Shown piece by piece: positions 1 through 8,483 of a stretch of DNA of 64,000 nt. The notes beneath the pieces were generated by a model, which was given only the letters and a program-made list of their open reading frames with translations, searched no databases and was not told the origin of the DNA. This DNA comes from Lunularia cruciata (Eukaryota > Streptophyta > Marchantiopsida > Lunulariales > Lunulariaceae). The translations under genes and the position numbers were made by a program. The stretch's first letter is position 1, and every line of letters begins with the position of its first letter. Location of the stretch: contig OX419758.1 of NCBI GenBank assembly GCA_948567375.1, positions 21,953,001-22,017,000 on the forward strand, given 5' to 3'.

Positions 1-117
1 AATACACACCTTGGTAGCAAAATGTTCAGTTCATCAAATAAGTTCCAGCCGGCTTTAGATAAGGATCCCTTTCCTCGGAACTATCAGTAGAGATAGTTCC
101 AGCTGTTGTCCACACTG

Positions 118-986
118 AGTATGTCGGTTATAGCACTTATTCTCGTCAACTAGGCTTCTGACCTTGCGCGAATGTTGGCCACTATCCAATGCAACAGCAC
201 CGGATCTGAGGCTTGATTGTCAGTGAACCTCCAATTCAATTCCCACCCTAGTTCTTTCCCGGACAGTACTTTTGCACCACAGAACTTCCATAAAAATTTA
301 TCACAGAATTAAGTGAAACTTTTGGCTGCGGGCTGAACGCACAGATCTTACAACATCCTTATGGGATCATTGACGACCTGGACTCACACGGTCCCTTCTT
401 GTAGAATACCGAGGCCGCCTCTCGAATCAACCGATGCTTCACAATTCAAACTATATGTAGCCATTTGTTGGATGCTCTAAGAGAATTGAATTGCAGAAAA
501 CATTGCTTCTGCCTCCTGATTGCCAAATTCGAACTCATCTGAAACTCCAGTTTGGCAAAGGAGCATGGAAAACCCGACTATCAAGGAACTTCACTTGGGG
601 TTCTTAGCTACCATAATAAAACAATGTGCATATACGGGCACGGAATCAAGGATTTCCTTGAAAAGGACATCGGGATCGAAGTTAATCTCTCGATTTTGAC
701 CTTGAGGGGGGTTTTAGAGGACAGCAACTCAATGTATCTTTGTTTAAGGTCTTCTCGGCAAGCTGGTTTAGGGGTCACAGACTCCCCTTCTGAACACCCA
801 CAAATTCAAATCTCCGCGAGAAGAATCACTCACGAGACCAGGCTCAAAAGTTTGAAAAAATTCCAGCTTCCATCTTATCTCCGAACAATTTGCATAGAGC
901 TTGATTACCGAATACTCAGCTCTGGCCCGCGCACACCCAACGTACTTCGAGCTGGAAAAGACGTACCGCCTGGAGAAGGATAAGCA
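118..986. other. Block present in duplication copy A only
   Basis: In copy B the flanks are joined directly (about 59646-59648), so this is either an insertion in A or a deletion in B. No clear terminal repeats or target-site duplication were seen. An open frame at 552-983 has no recognisable family. Another frame near its right end (about 920-1021, plus strand) reads a charged segment containing YFELEKTYRLEKDKHWNREH before a stop at 1019-1021. That is protein-like and could be an old exon, but I do not recognise it. Confidence 0.6.
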
Positions 987-1432
987 TTGGAACAGGGAGC
1001 ACTACCGAACGAAGCAGCCATGAGCGTACTCTGCTATTGACTCTGCGAGAAACAAAGTCTTTACTGAATGAACTAGAGAACGATGAAGAACCACAGAGAA
1101 ACGCGAGAAGAGCTGTCTTGCTTGCAAAGCCCTGTGAAGAAACTGATGTAAAACCACAGTTACAGAGACCACTAGAGACCACTGTCAAATTGATTTTGAG
1201 TTGGGGCCTCTGAGATAAAATCATCGCCCGTTGGCGTCAACGTATGGGAGAGAGACAAAACGCCAAGCGGTTCGTTGAAGCGAGACACAATGATTGTCAC
1301 TCTGTGTCGATTAGACTTCGGCACTGCATAGCGAGTGTACGTCACGCGGTAATCTCATACAAGCTGCCCGCGGTGATTTGGAAGGAACTTATGCATTGAT
1401 GTCCTCCCAGGATATTTCACGTTCGTATGTCA

Positions 1433-1856
1433 TGTGAATTGAGTGAGACTGGTTGGGATAAGGTTGGTGATGAGATTAGTCAGCAGTGGGCGAGTTCAGG
1501 GAGAAACGGTACCAAAATTCCGTGGAAGCTACACTACGGAAAATAGTCAACTTGATTGATGTTCTCCACAAGTTTCATAGCAAAAGAAAGCTGTGGCGAA
1601 AAATGCGCGTGAGGCTCAAACTGGAGGTTCAATTGTTTGTATTACTTCGATACCAGGGACTGAAAGGGGAATGTACCCTGGGGTTAGTTTGTATGGGACT
1701 TCCATGGCAGGAGCAAACCATTTAATGGAGATGATGGTTTTGGAGCCAGGGGAGTACGGAATTCGTGTGAATGCTGTAGCATGCGGTCTTAGTGGTGAAG
1801 ATAATCTATTCCAGGCGAAAGACGAAAGCTATGTGGATGAGATGGCGAGGAAATAG
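1433..1856 (+). pseudogene. Short-chain dehydrogenase/reductase (SDR) fragment, copy A
   Basis: The frame at 1581-1856 encodes the middle and C-terminal part of a classical SDR Rossmann domain: AREAQTGGSIV (strand beta5 with the catalytic-serine region), a YGTSM segment at the catalytic tyrosine, then YGIRVNAVACG (strand beta6). Upstream in another frame, GWDKVGDEI resembles the segment before helix alpha4, so the fragment is frameshifted, with a stop at 1578-1580. The N-terminal TGxxxGxG cofactor loop is absent. The catalytic YxxxK lysine is methionine. The frame ends after LFQAKDE at a TAG, without the usual C-terminal region. Family assignment is firm; substrate is unknown. A paralogue lies at 60095-60518. 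Probably non-functional. Confidence 0.8.
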
Positions 1857-2319
1857 TGCCATAGCAGCGGTGGTCGCAGTTTACGAGTGATGTAATAGGT
1901 GTTGTGCTCTAGGTTGCTGGTGACTCTTCGACATTACTGACAGGCACGGTCTCCTGTAGTGGATGGGGGACAGTGGATCAGTAGACCACGCCTTGGTTCT
2001 TATCTTTAGCTTTAAGTTTTAAGACTTATGTGACGCAGGTGGAGAGAATATCATTTATTGTGGCACACTAGAGACAGTCTATCCCACCAGCATGGGAGAA
2101 TTTTTCACTTTTTGCTTCATTATAGCCCGATTGGCCTAGAGATTTATCTTCCTTGATGGGAGACGGTGTGAACATACAGTACATTTTCTCTTAGTCGACT
2201 TAGTGTCCATTCCTCAAGCTATTAGAGCACATCTACACTCTTGTTCTAGCAAGGGTGCCAACTCTTGGATCCTAGTTCGACGATGTATTTGGGCATTCCG
2301 ACTTGCACCAACTACTTTT

Positions 2320-3052
2320 TGTAATACAAAGTGTTAGCCATATGATCTAGATATGACATCCGGTTTGGTAACATTTAGAATGATGTTATACATAATGGTC
2401 AAAATAGATTAGATAGAAATATCACCAAAAGAGTACTTTTACTAATAGGCTTGAGAAATATACTTGAGAACCTTAGAACCAATAGTTAGACATATGATTT
2501 AAAAGTGAGAATTGGTTTGGTAACATCTAGAAAAATATTACAAATGATATACTAACACAGATCAGAATGAAATATCACCAAAAGAGGACTTCTACTAATA
2601 GAGTAGGAACCGTAATATGCGTGAAATCTTTGAAGGCAATTTCGGAGGCCTAAACGGATGAATTAGATCTCAAAAATGTGCATGTGTCTCCAACCGAGGA
2701 AAAGCGGGCCTTCCTCCTTTCCCTCTGTGTCTCGCCGAGCGCTTTCCAATGGTACCTTACTCATGTGATTTTGAGATTCCTATAGGAAGATTCACTAAAA
2801 GATTCCCTCCAGTCAAAGCTTGTTTGACCAACCAGATAAGACCTAGACCAGACATGTCACCCATCCAAGTAAGTAATCCAAGGGTGGAGCTTGCTGACAT
2901 GTCACCTATCTATGTTCCTAATCCTATGGTGGAGCTTCCTTGGAAGAGATCCTCTTTGTCTATGTAATAAAGAGAAGGTGCTCCTTTGGGGCATCGAATG
3001 TTTGAGTGTGCAATATGTGTTTTTTCTCGTCTCTTGTCCTCGGAGCATTACA
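2320..3052 (+). repeat. Solo LTR, family S, copy 1
   Basis: It starts TGTAATAC and ends CATTACA. It is flanked by near-identical 5-bp repeats CTTTT (2315-2319) and CTTTC (3053-3057). The homologous LINE copy at 17281-17340 preserves the unoccupied site, which confirms both ends. Internal features shared with the other family members: a block starting near 2749, two tandem copies of a roughly 45-bp GACATGTCACC-containing unit (about 2852-2945), and a TATGTAATAAAGAGAAGGTGC segment (about 2960-2980) that may hold the transcription start or polyadenylation signals. Confidence 0.88.
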
Positions 3053-3650
3053 CTTTCTCTACCACGATGGGGTTTTGCTTGGGTTGGTCCACACGTCTGC
3101 ATCTTCATTACTCACTTGTGAGTGTGGTTCTACACTAGATGTAGCAATGGTCCACATGACACTGTGTCCTTTTGGAGGACAGAGGATAGCTACCCATGAT
3201 GCCATTAGGGACATTGTGTTTGCTATGGCACGAGAGAATGGATACTTGGCTTGGAGTGAGAGTTCATATGCTTTGAAAATGACACATGTGAGTGCAAACT
3301 TATATTTGGTCCGAGATGATGAGGTGATAGTAGCAGATGTCATGGTTACTGAGCTTACATGGGAACCAGTTTCGGAGGGAGTTATTACCCATCCCCCTAG
3401 ATGGGCGGCGAGTGCAGCAGCAGGTTGTAAGGTCTCCAAGTATATGGGCATGCAGCGAGGTCACCTCTTTGTTCCTTTACCCTTGGAGTTATATGGAGCT
3501 ATGGACACGACATTTGACACGACATTTGACACATTTGTCAGGGAGTGGGCGAGAGCTTATCATGTTAGGCGTCATGGGTACCACTCTCACTCTCATACTT
3601 TGTACCGTATTTTAGATAGTTTGTGTCCATTGCTCTACATAGTGCAGTGA
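3053..3650 (+). CDS. LINE C-terminal domain with CxC...H...C knuckle
   Basis: The frame stays open for about 200 residues after the solo LTR. It contains a zinc-knuckle-like CECG, a histidine (VHM) and a cysteine (LCPFGG), followed by ATHDAIRDIVFAMARENGY, then VIVADVMVTEL, AAGCKVSKY and HLFVPLPLELYG. This order (knuckle, HDAxRD, a strand with xDVxV, then a K..KY and FVPLxxE block) is one I associate with the region after reverse transcriptase in some eukaryotic non-LTR elements. The spacing of acidic residues and K suggests a PD-(D/E)XK-nuclease-like fold, which is inference. Copy 2 carries the same domain with frame breaks and an LTR inside it. Part of an inactive element. Confidence 0.55.
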
Positions 3651-4099
3651 CTAGAGCAATCCATACGAGAACAATCACATTATATGATGTTTCTTCATAT
3701 ACTCCATTTGTGTGTAGAACAATACGACTTGCATAGCTCTGATATCTTAGGTGCAATAGGGCAGATTTCTCAAATAGACTCTATTGGAGCTTAGCCCCAT
3801 GTTACCTTTTTTGTCTCTCCCTTGTATGGCTTGATGGGGTCTTCCTATCCTTCATTTCCCGAGCAGTCGCCTTTTTTGATTTAAGAGTTCTTACAAGCGT
3901 GACTCCTGCAACTAATTCATTAGCTATTGTTGGCATTTTCGAGCAACTTCTACTTATGCTACCGACCAAAACGATTGAAAGAAGGTACAGGGCGACCGCG
4001 TAGAAAACACGTTGGAAAGCGATTAAAAGCAGGTGATGCAGGTAAGGTAACAATGTATTGTTACCTTACCCATCTACCATTGTTATTTCTGGATGTGCT

Positions 4100-4201
4100 A
4101 TTGGTGCTTAGCCCCATGTTACCTTTTTTGTCTCTCCTTTGTACGGTTTGATGGGGTCTTCCCATCCTTCATTTTTCCTACGCGGGCGCTTTTTATCTCT
4201 C
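4100..4201 (+). mobile_element. 102-bp LINE 3'-end insertion in copy A
   Basis: Copy B has the empty site. The insertion is flanked by the direct repeat GATGTGCT (4092-4099 and 4202-4209). It holds only the family's 3' terminus: GCTTAGCCCC, the pyrimidine-rich TTACCTTTTTTGTCTC stretch, the GATGGGGTCTTCCCATC hairpin and the CTACGCGGGCGC tail. This is what extreme 5' truncation during target-primed reverse transcription would leave. Confidence 0.75.
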
Positions 4202-4819
4202 GATGTGCTGAAACTTCCGTACCTATAGCCTGCTGGCAGATGGCGAGTTGGCCGGAAGATACAGATTTTTAGTTATGGACGAATTGAACCTTCGATGTAA
4301 CTTATGGTTAGAATTGACGGCTTGAATATGAGGAGCAATGCCGGGGACTGGGGACACTCGATATGTTCTGAGGATCACACAGGTTCTATGCATGAACAAC
4401 TTCATTTGCCAAAGATAAAGATCGTGTAACTTGGTGTATATAGACGGGAGCACCTATGATCCTATTGGTTGGAAGCAGCTAAACCCGACAGGAGAAAAGT
4501 TTCACTCAAAGATCGAGAAAATGATTGGACGATTTTCTTCAGTACCTGCTGTATTTTAAGTACTCTTAAATCATGTGCAGCTTTTCCTATTCTCGATTTT
4601 CGTCTTCCAATAGATTTCAAGCAGAGGAAGTTCTCATCCAGAGCAGGTGTCTATCATTGACACCTTTCAGCACATACTGCGGTCACTTTACCTATTGGTA
4701 TACACATTGCCTATCGAGTTGAAGTTCATGTTGTAAGTGACGTGGTAACTCCTGCTCTCTTCACTCTAATGACACAAGCCGTTGATAAATAAGCAAGTGA
4801 ACGATTTGGTTCAAAGACA

Positions 4820-4925
4820 ACCGCGTTGGATAACAAGAAGGATGGGAAGACCCCATCAAGCCGTACAGGGATAAAACGTAAGAGGGAAAATGAGGCTAAG
4901 CCCCAATAAGGAGATTGTGATCTCC
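4820..4925 (-). mobile_element. LINE 3'-end fragment shared by both duplicates
   Basis: It is the minus-strand version of the same 3' terminus (ACCGCGTT, GGATGGGAAGACCCCATC hairpin, GGCTAAGCCCC). The equivalent sequence is present in copy B at about 62225-62335, so it was in place before the segments duplicated. Confidence 0.7.
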
Positions 4926-5049
4926 ATTGAGCTGTAGCTGTGGAAACGACGACAGGCTAGGATTTTGGCGAGAACACTGTTAGACACTGTTGAGCTGTAG
5001 GGGACGACAGGTTGGGGGTTGCATAAACGAGAACACTTCTATCCCGGAC

Positions 5050-5219
5050 ATGGCCAAAAACTGCTTTCAGGCTCCACACTAACTTTGTAGCTGCTTCTGC
5101 TAGCGACGGCAAACCCCCAGAACTAGAGCTTTCTGGTAACAGAATACAAGTGAAGAACGGTGTGACACTCGAGCAGGACAGCGGTAGCTTCGCCGTTAAG
5201 ATAGGGAAGAGTCCCTGAC
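5050..5219 (+). pseudogene. Unrecognised coding remnant, copy A
   Basis: One frame stays open and is conserved in copy B (62462-62623). It reads WPKTAFRLHTNFVAAS, then KPPELELSGNRIQVKNGVTL, then SGSFAVKIGKSP and a TGA. The first part is basic and Ser/Ala-rich, like the end of an organelle transit peptide, and the rest looks like folded protein. No ATG in frame was found nearby. Function unknown; it may be one exon of a gene whose remainder is gone. Confidence 0.35.
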
Positions 5220-5699
5220 TACCTTTGCAGCTACCTGCTACAATAGTTTGGAATTTCGCTATTGTAACACCTCGGTCTATCAACATCGGATATCAACAAC
5301 AGTCCAGCTAAAAACCCTACGCTTGGAAGGAGAACGAATTATCACGTCGTAACTCCAAATCTGAAAGCATCCAAGCCGTCAAATACGGCGTGGATAGAAT
5401 GTCGCAGGTTACTAGAGTCGGGATATAGTGCTCTTTGCCTTGGACTTGTAAGGACCTTCTTAGCGGGAACTCCAGTTTAGCGAGGTTTTAAAACTGACGG
5501 GAAATTCTGCATAGGACAGAAAGCACCAGTGGGGCGTGCATCGGCAGCGCCATAGACTGCCAACTGTGCTACGCTACAGTAGATCGTAATCCCATCCGAA
5601 AGCCCAATGCGACTTCGACTTCGTTACTAGATTCAGATTACGCACTGCTCCAGTCGAATTCAGAGAGAATTTTGACCGATTTGTGGGCTGTAGGAGCGG

Positions 5700-6101
5700 A
5701 AGATTGTGGAAGCTTTGGGAAGAACGTCGTGTGTCTCAGCAATAGCTGCGCAGTGTTCTGTGTCAGCTTTTGGGAGTTCGTGTGCTTATTCTTCTTCTAA
5801 TGCAGTCAATAGTAGTAGGAAATCGGATCGCAGCAGCAATTCTGTGCAGGGATGGGAGCGGCGGTTTTAGAGTCGGGATTCGAGCTGTTTGAGAAGTAGG
5901 CAGGGACGAAGTTCTGGAGCTCGTGCAGCCACCTGTGCAGGGGAAGCAGACGAGGAAGTTCATGCCGTGGGGGATTGTTGTCCACTTTATTCGGATTTGT
6001 ATTCTGTGACCTTCGCATCTACCGCTGCCAGGAAGGGCAGAAGTGTGAGAAGTTCGAGGAGCGTAGAAGCTAGAGGCGTGGCTACGTCAGTTAGATGGTA
6101 G
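5700..6101 (+). pseudogene. Ser/Arg/Ala-rich coding remnant, copy A
   Basis: The frame at 5889-6101 (RQGRSSGARAATCAGEADEE, then SDLYSVTFAS) matches a longer open frame in copy B (63210-63623, 137 codons). In A the upstream part is broken by small indels. The composition is that of a plastid transit peptide. It lies some 440 bases before the first HisB exon, so it could be the remains of that gene's targeting exon; this is conjecture. Confidence 0.3.
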
Positions 6102-6538
6102 TGTCGTTGTAGACCCGCTAAAGCTATTACCACCGAACAAGGTACTAGATAAATTCTTCCCAGAATAAAAATATGGATGAATGAAGACAAGAGAGAACGT
6201 ATATTGTCTCACAGATTGTGTGCAATTTTCACCGAGTTGAACAAATAGGACACGACATCGAGGTAGAAGTTTAAATTTTCTTTTATCGTGCGCTTTCTCC
6301 TAGCTAGTCTTAGCACCATGCTATGCTGGATGCTGTAAGTAGCGCACACTTACCTTCTTACCGCTTGACGCTCAAAATAGTGGGACAATGCAGACTTTTA
6401 GTCATCAGAAGAAAGCAGAATTGCTTTGAATATGAAACCAGTCTCAAGGGTTAGGATTCTTATAACCAACTATTCAGTTTTCCGCTGCTACTCGAAACGT
6501 GATACCTGACTCATTTTGTGGTCATTTCCGCTGAGCAG

Positions 6539-8483
6539 TGCTTCCTAGACTTGGAAAAGTTTCTCGAGTGACGAAGGAAACGAGTGTGGAGGTACCACTC
6601 AACTTGGAAGGAACAGGGATCTGTGGTTGTGACACTGGCATACCTTTTCTCGACCACATGCTTAGATGTGAGTATCATTGCCTTTGATTCATGCTGCATT
6701 GAGATAATGGTTTGGCTATACCACCACACAAATTTGTAATGAGAGGACCTGGAACCCGGCACAGATAATGCCTCTTTGAGTGCGGAAGTTCATGGATTCA
6801 AGACATGAAGGATCAGGGATCTCTGAAACTCAATGAAGAACAAAACTGGGATGCTATGAATAACTCATTCACATGCCATATAGACGGACTCTCACAGTCG
6901 AACTATCTTATTCCATACTGGAGAATGTGTGAATCATTGGTTGATCATCTCTAAAGTTTACATCACAAATCCACGCTGTAGTTAGATGAAATTCTAAAAG
7001 ACTTGTAACTTTAGAAATTTAAGTAAGACACAAAGTAGACATATATCGATGATCTCTGCTGAGAAAGTAAGTGTATCCCAAGATGCTCTTTTTTGTTGAA
7101 TCTCGCCATGCATTTCGTTACTTAAAATTAATTTGTGACTGGTAAATAGATTTGTTCTTGCTTAGACACTTTCGAGACCTCATTCTTAAAAGTATTCCTG
7201 GAATGCCTTTACTCCCGCAGCAACTTGCATCGCATGGACTTCTGGAAGTGACAGTAAAGGCAAAGAGTGATACACACATTGATGATCATCACACGAATGA
7301 GGACATAGGTCTTGCCGTAGGAACAGTAAGTTCTCTTATGCACAGGGTCAGCTGTCTCAAAATAAAATGGAACACGAAGGTCGGGCATGCTATCTACGCA
7401 TCCGAATAGATCGCTTCCTTCAAGTTTTGACAGGACATTTTATGGCTGTTTGTTGTATAGACAATATTCTTGACTCCTGATTCTCATATCTTAGTTGCGT
7501 GTACAGGCATTACTTCAGGCTTTGGGAGACAGAAAGGGAATATACCGATTTGGAGACTTGTCTGCTCCACTTGATGAAGCTCTCATCCATGTGGTCTTGG
7601 TAAGGATTTTTACGAACGTTCGGTTACCAGTGCAGCAGGATTGCAAGTGCTTTAGTTCTCCCTTGATTGTATGTATCATCTTAAATGCTGGCCAGTCTTA
7701 GCTGGACTGTAAACTATGAATTGTATGAAGGTACTAGCACTATGCCACCATCTTAGTTTATGATATCGTGACTTTCACCTATAAGTGAGTCTGTCTCAGG
7801 GAACGAAGTTTCTCAGTCCTTTCTGCTCTGTTCTTCTATGCAGCATTTGTCTGGAAGACCCTATCTGGGGTACAACGTAGACATACCTACTCATCGAGTT
7901 GGCACCTATGATACGCAGGTTAGAAACAACCGCACGCCCTTGCAATCGACGAAAAGGAAACCAATTTGCTGTATTTGCACATGAGATGAAATCTATTTCT
8001 GGTTGTTTTCAATTTTTTAGTAGTGCTCGGTATTTCTCAACACTCATTGGGGGCAATTTGTTGGACTTGCAGTTGGTGGAGCACTTTTTCCAATCGGTTG
8101 TGAATACTTCTGGAATGACGTTACACATTCGTAAGTTACATCCAAACTCATACAGCATATTTGGATTGTAGCATTGAAATTCACAGTCGATTATTGAACT
8201 GCACTTAGTTCTCGATTTAGGAGTAGGGAAGGAGTCTTGCTTCCTCCAAAGCAAACATGGGAAATATACTTCATATGCACAGAATATATGTAAATTTCTG
8301 ATCATTTTGTATCAGAACGGTAATCCATGGGTAATTTTGAGGCCTTGATGTAAGGGATTGGTTTATGTTTATGCAGCTTGCTGGTAACAACTCGCACCAC
8401 ATTATTGAAGCTTTCAAAGCTTTTGCCAGAGCTCTTCGGCAGGCACTTGAATATGATGTGAGAAGAAAGGGATCTGTTCCCAG
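6539..8483 (+). pseudogene. hisB: Imidazoleglycerol-phosphate dehydratase, decayed multi-exon copy
   Basis: IGPD carries out the sixth step of histidine synthesis, in plastids of plants. Six exon-like blocks match the enzyme in order: 6539-6667 ([18 protein letters not shown], then GIPFLDHML), 7221-7325 ([10 protein letters not shown] with metal-binding [10 protein letters not shown]), 7507-7599 ([11 protein letters not shown], then [10 protein letters not shown]), 7844-7918 ([10 protein letters not shown], then RVGTYDTQ), 8073-8130 (LVEHFFQS, then NTSGMTLHI) and 8377-8483 (second metal motif SHHIIEA, then [15 protein letters not shown]). Blocks are bounded by AG and by GT donors (GTGAGT, GTAAGT, GTAAGG, GTTAGA, GTAAGT, GTACAT). 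Lesions: an extra A before the first donor (CTTAGAT) shifts the frame; the fifth exon ends one base out of phase and lacks the usual Gln codon; a Thr codon is missing after IIEA. A last-exon remnant (VLSR) may sit at about 8730-8750 without a good acceptor. No transit-peptide exon is certain. The middle exons remain perfectly in frame, so decay looks recent. Confidence 0.88.

Larger units (their letters stand above)
2017..3885 (+). mobile_element. LINE-like non-LTR retrotransposon, 5'-truncated copy 1
   Basis: This block is absent at the matching site of copy B (near 60585), so it inserted into copy A. It is bordered by a short direct repeat, TTTAAG (2011-2016 and 3880-3885). It encodes the C-terminal domain described at 3053-3650 and ends with the conserved 3' terminus of the family (about 3785-3876): a TTAGCCCCATGTTACC segment, a TTGTATGGCTTGATGGGG segment with a hairpin, and a GTCGCC-plus-T tail. 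It is interrupted by the solo LTR at 2320-3052. The left end is not an inverted copy of the right end, which argues against a terminal-inverted-repeat DNA transposon. The left part (2040-2319) matches about 17075-17318 of copy 2. Confidence 0.7.
1..6480 (+). repeat. Segmental duplication, copy A
   Basis: Base 1 aligns with 59527 and the match continues, interrupted by indels, to about 6480, which pairs with the end of the window. Aligned stretches differ by only a few bases per hundred by eye. Copy-specific differences: A has an extra block at about 118-986; A has about 104 extra bases at about 1875-1980; A carries the LINE copy at 2017-3885 and a 102-bp LINE end at 4100-4201; A lacks the roughly 830 bases found in B at 61044-61875; A lacks the 102-bp insertion of B at 62643-62744. 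Because the match starts at base 1, it probably extends left of the window. Confidence 0.95.

Noticed and set aside
552-983. 143-codon open frame as a gene
   Set aside because: It begins at TTG, has no recognisable motif and lies in a block missing from copy B. Another frame at its end looks more protein-like.
3059-3451. Minus-strand 130-codon frame
   Set aside because: Shadow of the LINE domain frame, which is conserved in copy 2.
3785-4925. DNA transposon bounded by terminal inverted repeats (plus copies at 3785 and 4107, minus copy at 4850)
   Set aside because: Comparison with copy B shows these are three separate insertions with their own flanks. Copy 4820-4925 predates the duplication.
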